Shown here piece by piece: positions 26,077 through 34,445 of a DNA stretch of 47,346 bases; the first letter of the stretch is position 1; every line of letters begins with the position of its first letter. Position numbers and translations under genes: made by a program. The stretch spans positions 1 through 47,346 of the forward strand of contig JAIDFQ010000032.1 in assembly GCA_029054245.1 (NCBI GenBank), in the 5' to 3' direction. Origin of the DNA: Lachnospiraceae bacterium. GTDB lineage: Bacteria; Bacillota; Clostridia; Lachnospirales; Lachnospiraceae. Below the pieces are notes generated by a model. That model was not told where the DNA came from, did no database searches, and saw only the letters and a list, made by a program, of their open reading frames with translations.

Positions 26077-27570
26077 ATGGGAAAACCAACTGGATTTATG
26101 GATTATAAAAGAGAAGTATCAAAGGATGTAAAGCCGAAGGAGAGAATTAAAAACTTTAACGAATTTCACCAGCATCTTCCAATGGACAGGCAAAAGCTCC
26201 AGGGCGCGCGCTGCATGGAATGCGGTGTTCCATTTTGTCAGGCGGGCATGAATCTGTGCGGCATGGTCAGCGGCTGCCCTCTGCACAATCTGATTCCCGA
26301 GTGGAATGATCTGGTCTATACAGGTAACTGGAAACAGGCGTATAATCGCCTTAAAAAGACCAATAGCTTTCCAGAGTTCACTTCCCGGGTATGTCCTGCC
26401 TTATGTGAGGCGGCATGCACCTGCGGTCTGAATGGAGAGCCGGTAGCCACGAAGGAAAACGAATATGCGATTATTGAGAATGCCTATGCGGAAGGCTATG
26501 CGGATCCCAAACCGCCCAAGGTAAGGACAGGGAAAAAAGTGGCAGTGGTGGGAAGCGGTCCTGCCGGTCTTGCCGTGGCGGATCAGCTTAATAAAAGGGG
26601 ACACAGCGTCACTGTGTTTGAGCGCTCTGACAGAATCGGAGGATTGCTTATGTATGGCATTCCCAATATGAAGCTGGAAAAGCATATCGTGGACCGTAAG
26701 GTGAAAGTTATGGAAGTGGAAGGTGTTGTTTTCGTGACAGGAGCGGATGTAGGTAAAGAGATGAAGGCGGAAAAACTGCTGAAGGATTTTGACAAGGTGG
26801 TGCTTGCCTGCGGCGCCTCTAATCCCCGCGATATCAATGCGCCCGGTAGAGATGCAAAGGGAATTTATTTTGCAGTGGATTTTTTGAAAGCAAATACGAA
26901 GAGTCTTCTTGATTCAAACTTTGAAGATGGAAACTTTATCAATACCAAAGATAAGAATGTAGTGATTATTGGGGGAGGAGACACTGGAAACGATTGCGTC
27001 GGTACCAGCATCCGCCACGGATGCAAGTCTGTGGTGCAGATTGAGATGATGCCGAAGGCGCCGGATGTAAGAGCAGAAAATAATCCATGGCCGGAGTGGC
27101 CGAAGGTCTGCAAGACAGATTACGGTCAGGAAGAAGCCATCACCGTTTTTGGTCACGACCCGAGAATCTACGAATCTACCGTAAAAGAATTTGTAAAGGA
27201 TAAGAACGGAAATCTGAAAGCAGTCAAGATTGTAAAGCTTTCCTTCGAAAAGAATCCTGATACGGGACGCATGGATATGAAGGAGGTTCCGGGATCTGAA
27301 CAGACCCTTCCTGCGGAAATCGTACTAATTGCAGCAGGATTTCTTGGAAGTCAGAAATATGTGACAGACGCCTTTAAGGTTGAACTGAACCAGCGCACCA
27401 ATGTAAACACAGCGCCGGGAAAGTATGAGACGAATGTCAAAAATGTCTTTACAGCAGGTGATATGCACAGAGGACAGTCTCTGGTGGTATGGGCGATCAG
27501 GGAAGGGCGGGAAGCAGCGAGAGCTGTGGATGAAAGCCTGATGGGTTATACGAATCTGGCGACCCAATAG
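26077..27570 (+). CDS. gltD: Glutamate synthase, small (beta) subunit, NAD(P)H-dependent
   Basis: A 497-residue partner of GltB that feeds electrons from NAD(P)H. N-terminal cysteine clusters for two 4Fe-4S centres are seen (CMECGVPFC, GCPLHN, SRVCPALCEAAC). Then comes the FAD-binding GSGPAGLAVADQLNKRGH with RIGGLLMYGIP, and the NAD(P)H-binding IIGGGDTGNDCVGTSIRHG. The closing GDMHRGQSLVVWAIREGR contacts FAD. Length and motifs match the GltD family throughout. It is co-transcribed with gltB. Its stop is followed by a hairpin that works mainly for the opposing gene. Confidence 0.96.
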   Translation: MGKPTGFMDYKREVSKDVKPKERIKNFNEFHQHLPMDRQKLQGARCMECGVPFCQAGMNLCGMVSGCPLHNLIPEWNDLVYTGNWKQAYNRLKKTNSFPEFTSRVCPALCEAACTCGLNGEPVATKENEYAIIENAYAEGYADPKPPKVRTGKKVAVVGSGPAGLAVADQLNKRGHSVTVFERSDRIGGLLMYGIPNMKLEKHIVDRKVKVMEVEGVVFVTGADVGKEMKAEKLLKDFDKVVLACGASNPRDINAPGRDAKGIYFAVDFLKANTKSLLDSNFEDGNFINTKDKNVVIIGGGDTGNDCVGTSIRHGCKSVVQIEMMPKAPDVRAENNPWPEWPKVCKTDYGQEEAITVFGHDPRIYESTVKEFVKDKNGNLKAVKIVKLSFEKNPDTGRMDMKEVPGSEQTLPAEIVLIAAGFLGSQKYVTDAFKVELNQRTNVNTAPGKYETNVKNVFTAGDMHRGQSLVVWAIREGREAARAVDESLMGYTNLATQ

Positions 27571-27598
27571 TGAAATTATGGGGACAAAGAAGGGGAAG

Positions 27599-27629
27599 AA
27601 AACGAAGCCCTGATTCATGAAGGGCTTCG
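27599..27629 (-). terminator. Terminator of the Na/Pi cotransporter gene
   Basis: CGAAGCCCT (27603-27611) / AGGGCTTCG (27621-27629), with TTTT on the minus strand (27602-27599). It may also stop gltD transcripts inefficiently from the other side. Confidence 0.75.
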
Positions 27630-27660
27630 GATCTTGCTTTAAATTGAGTGAGACGGCGTT

Positions 27661-29280
27661 TTAGTTTACCGTGTAGGCGATGTAAGTAAGATGATCCCCG
27701 AGCCGTTCAAGGTTGGATACGAGATTGATGAACACGCCGCTGCATTCAGGCTTGCATTTGCCTTGATTCAGCCGCGCTATATGATTATCGATAAGGTTTT
27801 TGCGGAAGGAATCGATGTCATTTTCCACCTGATCGATCTGTGTCAGCAGTCCACTTTCTTTTTCTGTGATTATCTGCCTGGTTAAACGATATAGATCTTC
27901 TATGCGCATTACCATCGCATGAATCTCCCGTTCTCCATCTAAAGAGAAGCAAAGATTTTCATCAATGGACTTTTGCGTATATTTGGTGAAATTATCGGCA
28001 ATTTCTGCAATCCTCATGATATCGCCTACATTGTTGTGAAGATTGGAAATACTACGCTCTTCAGGAAGGCTGCTCTGGGCGGACAGCCGGATTAAATAGT
28101 TTATGATAGAATGGTAAGTGCTGTTGGCATGACGGATCTGCTCCTTTGCAGGAGCAATCATGGATTTATCTTTCATTTTAAATGACTGATAGGCGGTCCG
28201 GAATGCCTGCATTGCGATATCAGATAATAAAAGCATTTCTCTTTCAAGCTGTGCAATTGCAAGGGAGGCGGAAGAAAGCATTCTTTCGTCAAGGTAAGTT
28301 GCAGGAAGGTCTGATTTCTTTTCCTTAATCAATAATTCAGATGCCTTTACAAAAATATTGGTAAATGGCAGGAAAAGCAAGGTGCATGTGACGTTAAAAA
28401 ATGTGTGGAACATGGCAATTTGTGTTGCAGCAGAAGAAAACCACTCGCGGAACGTGATATCCATGAAGGAAGGCAGGCAGATCAGCAGAATGAAAAATAG
28501 GATAGAGCCGAAAGCGTTGAACATGAAATGAATAAGTCCCGCTCGTCTGGCATTTGGTCCTGCTGTAACGGAGGACATCAGGGCAGTGACGCAGGAGCCG
28601 ATGTTGGTGCCGAGGATGATAAATAAAATCTCGTTCTGACCGGTGCCGATGGTAAGACCGGCTACCGACATGGCAATCATAACGGAAGTGGTCGCAGAAC
28701 TGGACTGAACCATAGCGGTGAGAAGGATACCAATTAAAAAAAGCAGCAGGGGATTGGTGACGGTCTCGAAAATCGTTTGTATCGCATCACGGTTAGCCTT
28801 CATAGCGTCAGACATAAGGGACAGACCGATGAAAATAAGACCCAGACCGGCTAGAATAAGACCGGTCTTTTTTGACGGATCTTTTTTGCATGCGATATTC
28901 ATCATGATCCCTATAAAAATCAGAATCTGAATATAAGTGGTGATGGGAAATGCACAAAGTGCAGCAATCTGGGCGGTAATTGTAGTACCGATGTTTGCAC
29001 CCATAATCATTGCCGCTGCCTGATATAGATTCATGATTCCCACATTGACGAAGCCTACAATCAGAACGGTGGTTACGCCGGAGCTTTGAATCAAAGCGGT
29101 GGAGGCAGCGCCGATTCCCATGTTGACAAACCGCCGGTTAGCGGTTTTGCCGAACAGACCTTTTATTTTTTCTGTGGCAAGCTGCTCGATATTGGAGGTC
29201 AGCAGATGGACGCCGACTAAGAACACACCTGTTCCGGCAAGCAGCCGGACTGTAAACATAATGAAATCTGAAAGAGCCAT
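27661..29280 (-). CDS. Na+/phosphate cotransporter family protein (NptA/YjbB-like)
   Basis: A 539-residue membrane protein. The first 310 residues hold two Na/Pi cotransporter repeats with the QSSG/QSSSATT signatures (ALIQSSGVTTVLIVG and MVQSSSATTSVMIAM). The C-terminal 200 residues are helical and PhoU-like, typical of this branch. It would take up or export phosphate with Na+. It faces gltD tail to tail. AGGAAAAAGAA precedes the ATG. No Pho-box-like site was recognised upstream, and the gap to the next gene (29281-29515) shows nothing else clear. Confidence 0.93.
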   Translation of the reverse strand: MALSDFIMFTVRLLAGTGVFLVGVHLLTSNIEQLATEKIKGLFGKTANRRFVNMGIGAASTALIQSSGVTTVLIVGFVNVGIMNLYQAAAMIMGANIGTTITAQIAALCAFPITTYIQILIFIGIMMNIACKKDPSKKTGLILAGLGLIFIGLSLMSDAMKANRDAIQTIFETVTNPLLLFLIGILLTAMVQSSSATTSVMIAMSVAGLTIGTGQNEILFIILGTNIGSCVTALMSSVTAGPNARRAGLIHFMFNAFGSILFFILLICLPSFMDITFREWFSSAATQIAMFHTFFNVTCTLLFLPFTNIFVKASELLIKEKKSDLPATYLDERMLSSASLAIAQLEREMLLLSDIAMQAFRTAYQSFKMKDKSMIAPAKEQIRHANSTYHSIINYLIRLSAQSSLPEERSISNLHNNVGDIMRIAEIADNFTKYTQKSIDENLCFSLDGEREIHAMVMRIEDLYRLTRQIITEKESGLLTQIDQVENDIDSFRKNLIDNHIARLNQGKCKPECSGVFINLVSNLERLGDHLTYIAYTVN

Positions 29281-29515
29281 TTCTTTTTCCTCGTAAATTA
29301 TTTCTTATCAGGATTCTTTAAATACAGTTTGGTCAAAATTTTGTGATGTTATTATATTTGTTGAAAAAAGAGCATATATAAATGGGAAGAAACAGCATGA
29401 TTTATCTAAAACGAAAAATAGATGATTTTAGAAGTTCCTTATAGACACGGGAAGAAGCGGAGAATTAGGGCAGGTTATTACGAACCGAGTATATTGAGAA
29501 CAATTGTACAAGACT

Positions 29516-29740
29516 TTAATCGAAGGTCAATGCAGTCAGTAATGAAAGATAGCGTTCCGTCCTATGTTCAATATCCTCGTTAGAGACACCAAAGTACAAA
29601 TAGATATCTTTTAAAATGGGGTTCATGATTTTTTTATTGCCGGAAAAGGAAACAGAAAGGCTGGCTTGGAGACTGTCTATTTCGACTTCCAATGAACCCT
29701 CTTCTTTGCTGCTGCCAACAAAGGAGCGCCTGCTTGTCAT
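29516..29740 (-). pseudogene. Out-of-frame C-terminal part of the IIGGADGP-type small gene
   Basis: A 74-codon frame reading KEEGSLEVEIDSLQASLSVS, SGNKKIMNPILKDIYLYFGV and HRTERYLSLLTALTFD, protein-like in composition. It overlaps the upstream frame (29634-30089) by 107 bp. The ATG at 29740 has no Shine-Dalgarno site, with pyrimidine-rich TTCCTCC in that place, and is preceded directly by an in-frame stop. I therefore read it as the true C-terminus of the same gene after a frameshift in roughly 29640-29740, not as an independent gene. Confidence 0.55.
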
Positions 29741-30089
29741 TTAAATCGGCAGGAGGAAAAAACTGCTTCTCTTCTCCAAGCAGTTCCGGGTGATTGCGCT
29801 GAATCAGCTGATATTTCATACTTCGCTTTCTGCTGTGATAGTAAGGATAGGACCCGTCTGCCTCAGCAGCGTGATAGCGCCGCTTTATATATTGTATGGT
29901 TTCATCTGTGGTATGCGCATTGGGGATAATTGATTTTTCTGCGCGAGCGCGTTTCCTTTTATACGTTCTATTAAAAAATGCAGCTTTTATGCGTTGTAAA
30001 AGAGTCATTTCTTTGCGCCCTACGATAAAGATAGAAGTAGGACCGTCGGCACCGCCAATAATACTAGTTTCAGAAACCGCTTTTTTCAT
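29634..30089 (-). CDS. Hypothetical protein with N-terminal IIGGADGPTSIF motif, probably frameshifted
   Basis: A 151-codon frame starting ATG behind TTGAGGTGTGTAA. The N-terminus MKKAVSETSIIGGADGPTSIF carries a short motif also found in sodium-pump decarboxylase beta subunits, but nothing else matches: there are no membrane segments and the rest is basic and hydrophilic (KRKRARAEKS, YIKRRYHAAEADGSYPYYHS). The motif recurs at the N-terminus of small Lachnospiraceae proteins of unknown role (family knowledge). The last part (CWQQQRRGFIGSRNRQSPSQ) looks like out-of-frame reading, while the other frame continues sensibly to 29516. Function unknown; it should not be called a decarboxylase. Confidence 0.6.
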   Translation of the reverse strand: MKKAVSETSIIGGADGPTSIFIVGRKEMTLLQRIKAAFFNRTYKRKRARAEKSIIPNAHTTDETIQYIKRRYHAAEADGSYPYYHSRKRSMKYQLIQRNHPELLGEEKQFFPPADLNDKQALLCWQQQRRGFIGSRNRQSPSQPFCFLFRQ

Positions 30090-30136
30090 TTACACACCTC
30101 AATTTCTGACAAGGATTCACATTATTTTCACAATGA

Positions 30137-30145
30137 ATTATAACA
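30137..30145 (-). promoter_or_regulatory. Extended -10 promoter of the IIGGADGP-type gene
   Basis: Minus strand TGT-TATAAT (30145-30137), an extended -10, 47 bp before the start. The -35 is not clear. Confidence 0.5.
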
Positions 30146-30228
30146 TCCTTCATCAAAATGGGAATCATTTTTATACCCAATGTACTTGTTCGAGCTATTT
30201 TTCGCAGGTCATCTCGGTTTGTGTATCC

Positions 30229-31092
30229 TCATTCCGTAAGGCGTCTTCCGCCGCCGTTCTCATTCCGCCATTGTCTCGGCGAAATCCCATATACGTTCTT
30301 AAATGCTCTGGAGAAGTGCAGTTGGTTTGGATAACCCACTGCATTTCCTATATCTCCAATAGAGAGTCCAGTCAGCTTCAAAAGTTCAGTTGCCTTGGTC
30401 ATACGATAGGAAATCAGAAATTCCTGGGGTGATTTTCCGGTGCTTTCATGAAAAATCTTCCCGAAATAGCTGCGGTTGAGTCCGCAAGAGGCAGAGATAT
30501 CCTCTACAGAGATATCGTTCTGGAAATTCTGCTCAATGAAAGAGAAGGCCTCTTTGATATAAAAATCCCGCAGGCTGTTTCCCTTGCTCAATTGGGTGGA
30601 GGCAGAGGAACGCAGGAGCCCGTCGATAAACAGATAGAGATGACCGATCAAGTGAAACGAAGATTCGTTTTTGTGGTTGACGATGTAGAGAAGCTCTTCC
30701 TTCATGATTTCGGCGATATCCTTATGATTTGCCCGATAGACTGGGTGGTCTAAATGAAAGCCCGCCAGTTCAACAGATTCCTTTGCGCGCAATCCGTCAA
30801 ATTCAACCCAGGCATATTCCCAGGGAATTTCCGCATCTGCAATGTAAGTGCAGATTTGATGGGGAAAAAGCATGAATCCCTGTCCGCTTTTGATCTGATA
30901 AGTGATGGTCTCGCCTTTGGCATTGTGGGCATACAAGGTGCCTGTACCGGATAGGCAAAGATGGAACAGGTAGTGGTTTCTGGCAGCAGGACCAAAAGAG
31001 TGGGAAGGATCGCACTGCTCCCAGCCAAATTGATACAGCCCCAGATCAACAAAATTTTCACTTGGAAAGACAGAAAAGATCACTTCACTCAT
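30229..31092 (-). CDS. AraC-family regulator of the adjacent sugar operon
   Basis: A 287-residue activator. The N-terminal part is a cupin-like AraC ligand domain (HYLFHLCLSGTGTLY, GQGFMLFPHQICTYIAD). The C-terminal 100 residues carry two helix-turn-helix motifs (DISVEDISASCGLNRSYFGK, and LSIGDIGNAVGYPNQLHFSR) and the closing FKNVYGISPRQWR. Start choice: the longer frame begins 20 codons upstream, but GGGGGA (31098-31102) sits just before the ATG at 31092 and the cupin starts there. It diverges from an ABC importer/alpha-galactosidase operon, with direct repeats between, so it very likely activates that operon upon binding an alpha-galactoside. Confidence 0.9.
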   Translation of the reverse strand: MSEVIFSVFPSENFVDLGLYQFGWEQCDPSHSFGPAARNHYLFHLCLSGTGTLYAHNAKGETITYQIKSGQGFMLFPHQICTYIADAEIPWEYAWVEFDGLRAKESVELAGFHLDHPVYRANHKDIAEIMKEELLYIVNHKNESSFHLIGHLYLFIDGLLRSSASTQLSKGNSLRDFYIKEAFSFIEQNFQNDISVEDISASCGLNRSYFGKIFHESTGKSPQEFLISYRMTKATELLKLTGLSIGDIGNAVGYPNQLHFSRAFKNVYGISPRQWRNENGGGRRLTE

Positions 31093-31122
31093 ATTTTCCC
31101 CCAAATTGGAATATTTTTTATT

Positions 31123-31152
31123 AGTATATACCAAAATGCTAGATGACTTCAA
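31123..31152 (-). promoter_or_regulatory. Promoter of the AraC-family gene
   Basis: Minus strand TTGAAG (31152-31147), 18-base spacer, TATACT (31128-31123). Confidence 0.65.
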
Positions 31153-31170
31153 GTATATGACATAAAAGTT

Positions 31171-31225
31171 GCATAATGATATAAAATACCTAAAATGACG
31201 GTATTTATTGATGGCATAATGGTAT
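31171..31225 (+). promoter_or_regulatory. Putative AraC binding repeats
   Basis: Direct repeats GCATAATGATAT (31171-31182) and GCATAATGGTAT (31214-31225), 43 bp apart (about four helical turns). Between them lies the inverted repeat AAATACC (31184-31190) / GGTATTT (31200-31206). The downstream copy reaches the -10 of the ABC operon promoter. Spaced direct repeats are typical AraC-family sites; binding is inferred. Confidence 0.55.
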
Positions 31226-31233
31226 GTTACAAT
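31204..31233 (+). promoter_or_regulatory. Promoter of the ABC importer/alpha-galactosidase operon
   Basis: Poor -35 TTTATT (31204-31209), 18-base spacer and extended -10 TGT-TACAAT (31225-31233). A weak -35 is usual for activator-dependent promoters. Confidence 0.55.
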
Positions 31234-31265
31234 CTAAGTATCAAAAAAAAGAAGGAGATAATGCT

Positions 31266-32555
31266 ATGAAAGGAAAGAGGATTAAGTATCTGGGGACAGC
31301 ATTATGTTGTATGTTGGCAGCGTTATCTGTCTGGGGATGCGGCACATCATCTGGAGATGAGAAGGTTGAAATTGAAATTGTTCAGTACAAGCCGGAAGCG
31401 GCAGCTTACTTTGCGGCGGTGGAAGAAGAGTTCAATGCCACTCATGATAATATTCAATTAAAGATCAGTTCTCCAAATGATGCAATGACAATACTTAAAA
31501 CCAGATTCATCAGGGAAGACTATCCCGACATTATAGGAATCGGCGGCGACATTAATTATTCCTATTTTGTAGATGCGCAGATTCTTGCAGATGTTTCAGA
31601 GTATGAAGGACTTAAGGAGATCAACCAGGGATATCTGGACATTGCAGAGTCATTGGAACTGGTTCCCACCCAGGGAACTTACATTGTGCCTTATGTGGCA
31701 AATGCGGCAGGCGTTCTGTACAACAGGGATATGTTTGAAGAACACGGCTGGAAGATTCCTGAAACGTGGGATGAGATGATGGCGCTGTGTGAAGAAATCA
31801 AAGCAGAAGGTATTTTACCCTTTTACTTCGGATTTAAGGACATATGGACCTGCCTTGCTCCGTGGAATGCCATGGCAGTAGAGCTTTCGCCGTCGGATAC
31901 GGCAAAGCAGGTGAATGCCGGAAAAACCACATTTACCAATGAGTACAGGGAATTATCAGAGAAATATTTAAAACTTCTGCCTTATGGGCCAAATGATCCG
32001 TTTGCGTATAACTATAATGATGCATGTACCGCTTTTGCAAGAGGAGAAGCGGCAATGTATCCAATCGGAAGCTATGCTACACCGCAGATTCTGTCAGTTA
32101 ATCCTGATCTGAATATTGATTCTTTTGTTATGCCGGCGAGCGATAATAAGGATGAACGTACCTTGAATTCAGGAATTGACCTAGGATTCTGCGTGACAGC
32201 GGATTGTAAGAACAAAGAGGCAGCATATGAGGTTTTAGATTTCCTTCTTGCAGACGAAAACCTGCAGAAGTATATTGACGCACAGAATGCAGTTCCCTGC
32301 AAGCAGGGAGAGTTTAGGCTTTCTACCATGTTGGATGGAATGCTTGAATTTATCGAATCAGGAAATATGACAGACTATCAGGATCACTATTATCCTTCAG
32401 AGATGGCAGTGGATGCACAGCTTCAGACCTTCCTCATCGAGCAGGATGTAGATGCTTTTTTAAGCAAATTTGATACAGACTGGCAGCGGTATAACAGAGA
32501 CATCATCCGTCTGGTGCAGGAATATGAAAAAGAGCATGGAAATGTGAAAGAGTAA
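31266..32555 (+). CDS. ABC sugar transporter substrate-binding lipoprotein (RafE/MsmE-like)
   Basis: A 429-residue extracellular binding protein. The signal peptide ends at a lipobox (SVWGC), so it is membrane-anchored. The mature part is a family 1 solute-binding fold: EYKPEAAAYF-like start, FNATHDNIQLKISS, YNRDMFEEHGWKIPETWDEM and AFARGEAAMYPIGSYATPQI. The longer frame starts 14 codons upstream, but AAGGAGATAATGCT precedes ATG 31266 and the signal peptide starts there. The two permeases and the alpha-galactosidase that follow point to raffinose, stachyose or melibiose as ligand. No ATPase gene is present; a shared MsmK/UgpC-type ATPase encoded elsewhere is probably used, as is common in Firmicutes. 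Confidence 0.92.
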   Translation: MKGKRIKYLGTALCCMLAALSVWGCGTSSGDEKVEIEIVQYKPEAAAYFAAVEEEFNATHDNIQLKISSPNDAMTILKTRFIREDYPDIIGIGGDINYSYFVDAQILADVSEYEGLKEINQGYLDIAESLELVPTQGTYIVPYVANAAGVLYNRDMFEEHGWKIPETWDEMMALCEEIKAEGILPFYFGFKDIWTCLAPWNAMAVELSPSDTAKQVNAGKTTFTNEYRELSEKYLKLLPYGPNDPFAYNYNDACTAFARGEAAMYPIGSYATPQILSVNPDLNIDSFVMPASDNKDERTLNSGIDLGFCVTADCKNKEAAYEVLDFLLADENLQKYIDAQNAVPCKQGEFRLSTMLDGMLEFIESGNMTDYQDHYYPSEMAVDAQLQTFLIEQDVDAFLSKFDTDWQRYNRDIIRLVQEYEKEHGNVKE

Positions 32556-32570
32556 AGGAGAGAAGAGACT

Positions 32571-33437
32571 ATGAAAAATGAGAGAAAAAGAACATTTTTA
32601 CTGATCACGATTCCGATACTGGCACTGTTTGTCTGTTTTAATACGATTCCCCTGATAAGAGGCGTTATTTACAGCTTCACCAATTTTAAAGGATTTGGAA
32701 GCTATGATTGGGTTGGTTTTAGAAATTATGTGGATTTATTTTCAGATGCACGTGTGGGAAAATCCTACCTGTTTACATTTAAACTGGCAATCGTGACAAC
32801 CGTTGTGGTAAATGTGATCTCGTTGCTTCTGGCATTGGCGCTGAACAGCAAAATCAGGGCAAAAAGCTTTTTCAGAGGCGCATACTTTCTGCCAAACATA
32901 TTAGGCGCGCTGGTTGTAGGTTATATCTTTAATTACTTTTTTACTTATATCCTTCCGGCAGTTGCTTCCATGATCGGAATCGATTCTTTAAGCTCTAGTA
33001 TTTTGTCCAGCCCTGATTCAGCATGGATTGGTATTATGATCGTGTGTGCATGGCAGGCAATTGCAATGAATACGATTATCTACATTTCAGGGCTGCAGAC
33101 CGTACCCGAAGATGTGTATGAGGCAGGAGGATTAGATGGAGCCACAGGATGGAAGCAGTTCCGTTATCTGACGTTTCCTCTTATCATTCCATTCTTTTCC
33201 ATCAATATGGTGCTCTGCGTGAAGAACTTCCTGATGGTATTCGACCAGATCATGGCGTTGACCAAAGGCGGACCGGCACAAAGTACAGAGTCCATTTCTT
33301 ACCTGATCTACAACAATGGTATGTCAGGCGGACAGTTTGGATTCCAAAGTGCCAATGCAGTCGTTTTCTTTATCGTGATTGTGTGTGTTTCTGTTGCACA
33401 GATGAAGTTTTCAGGTAAAAAGGAGGAACAGTTATGA
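32571..33437 (+). CDS. ABC sugar transporter permease (MalF/RafF-like)
   Basis: A 288-residue permease with six membrane segments. The cytosolic EAA loop that docks the ATPase is present (EDVYEAGGLDGATGWKQFRYLTFP). It belongs to the CUT1 class of sugar importers. It starts 15 bp after the binding protein gene with AAAGGAGAG and overlaps the next permease by 4 bp (ATGA), so the pair is translationally coupled and should form the membrane heterodimer. Confidence 0.93.
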   Translation: MKNERKRTFLLITIPILALFVCFNTIPLIRGVIYSFTNFKGFGSYDWVGFRNYVDLFSDARVGKSYLFTFKLAIVTTVVVNVISLLLALALNSKIRAKSFFRGAYFLPNILGALVVGYIFNYFFTYILPAVASMIGIDSLSSSILSSPDSAWIGIMIVCAWQAIAMNTIIYISGLQTVPEDVYEAGGLDGATGWKQFRYLTFPLIIPFFSINMVLCVKNFLMVFDQIMALTKGGPAQSTESISYLIYNNGMSGGQFGFQSANAVVFFIVIVCVSVAQMKFSGKKEEQL

Positions 33438-34267
33438 TAAGAAGAAAAGGCAACTGGCCAGCGATGATCCTTTTGATCCTTGGTCTATCCACCATTATTT
33501 TTCCGCTGTATATGACGATTATAATCGCATTCAAACAGCCTTCAGAAATGACCAACAGCATTGGCGGTATTTTAGCTTTGCCAAAAGTGTGGAATCTTGA
33601 CAACTTTAAAGAGGCGATGCGGGTGACGGATTTCTGGCGTTCCCTTAGAAACAGTCTTTTGATTACATTAGCATCGGTTGGTTTATCCCTTGTCATACAT
33701 TCCCTGATGGGGTATGCACTTGGGCGGAATAAAGCAGGCAGCAAGTTTTACAGTTTTGTTTATCTTTTTATTGTAAGCGGTATGTTCGTACCTTTTGCAA
33801 TTCTGATGATGCCTCTGGCAAAGCAGACTGCGGAAATGGGTCTTGCCAACTGGTTCGGGGTTATTATTCTGTATGTGGTATTTTACATGCCGATGAATAT
33901 CCTCTTATATTCGGGGTATCTTGTTAATATTCCGATGGCGCTGGAAGAAGCTGCCAAGGTGGATGGCGCATCTACCTGGACGACTTACTGGAAAATCATT
34001 TTCCCCATTATGAAGCCCATGCATGCAACGGTTGCAGTCCTTACGGCACTGTCAGTTTGGAATGATGTGATGACGCCCCTCGTCATCCTGGCAGGTTCTG
34101 GTCAGAACACGCTGCCTTTGGCACAGCTGAATTTCCAGACACAGTTTGGAACGAATTACAACCTGGCATTTGCATCTTACCTGCTGTCGCTGATACCGAT
34201 TCTGATTTTCTATATCATTTGTCAGAAGCAGATTTTAAATGGTGTTGTTAACGGAGCAGTTAAATAA
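33434..34267 (+). CDS. ABC sugar transporter permease (MalG/RafG-like)
   Basis: A 277-residue CUT1 permease with six membrane segments and the EAA loop EEAAKVDGASTWTTYWKIIFP. It ends NGVVNGAVK, typical of MalG-like subunits. Its start overlaps the previous stop (ATGA), with AAAAAGGAGG inside that gene. It pairs with the upstream permease. A strong hairpin without T-run follows, separating the transport genes from the enzyme gene. Confidence 0.93.
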   Translation: MIRRKGNWPAMILLILGLSTIIFPLYMTIIIAFKQPSEMTNSIGGILALPKVWNLDNFKEAMRVTDFWRSLRNSLLITLASVGLSLVIHSLMGYALGRNKAGSKFYSFVYLFIVSGMFVPFAILMMPLAKQTAEMGLANWFGVIILYVVFYMPMNILLYSGYLVNIPMALEEAAKVDGASTWTTYWKIIFPIMKPMHATVAVLTALSVWNDVMTPLVILAGSGQNTLPLAQLNFQTQFGTNYNLAFASYLLSLIPILIFYIICQKQILNGVVNGAVK

Positions 34268-34281
34268 AAGGAATGATTACA

Positions 34282-34320
34282 GTTGCGTTAAGGCGGCAAA
34301 GAACGCCGCCTTGACGTAAC
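34282..34320 (+). other. Intercistronic hairpin between permease and alpha-galactosidase genes
   Basis: A 16-bp stem (34282-34297 with 34305-34320, two wobble pairs) and a 7-base loop, GC-rich at the top (AAGGCGGC/GCCGCCTT), not followed by a T-run. It may protect the upstream transport mRNA or reduce read-through to the enzyme gene. Confidence 0.65.
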
Positions 34321-34356
34321 AATATCAATGATAAAGGAAATCGTGCGGCGATTTTT

Positions 34357-34400
34357 AGAAGGGATTCCAGAAGGAACTCCAGAAGGAACTCCAGAAGGGG
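34357..34400 (+). repeat. 12-bp tandem repeat AGAAGGAACTCC
   Basis: AGAAGGGATTCC (34357), AGAAGGAACTCC (34369), AGAAGGAACTCC (34381) and a partial AGAAGGGG (34393), exactly 12 bp apart. In one frame (ATG 34328 to TAG 34501, 57 codons) it reads PEGTPEGTPEG, but that frame has no ribosome site and overlaps the alpha-galactosidase start. Confidence 0.8.
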
Positions 34401-34445
34401 CGTATTTAGAATATGATATAAAAACGATAAGGATTGGTGTAAAGC

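Noticed and set aside
29634-30089. Sodium-pump decarboxylase beta subunit
   Set aside because: Only the 12-residue IIGGADGPTSIF motif matches; no membrane segments and wrong length.
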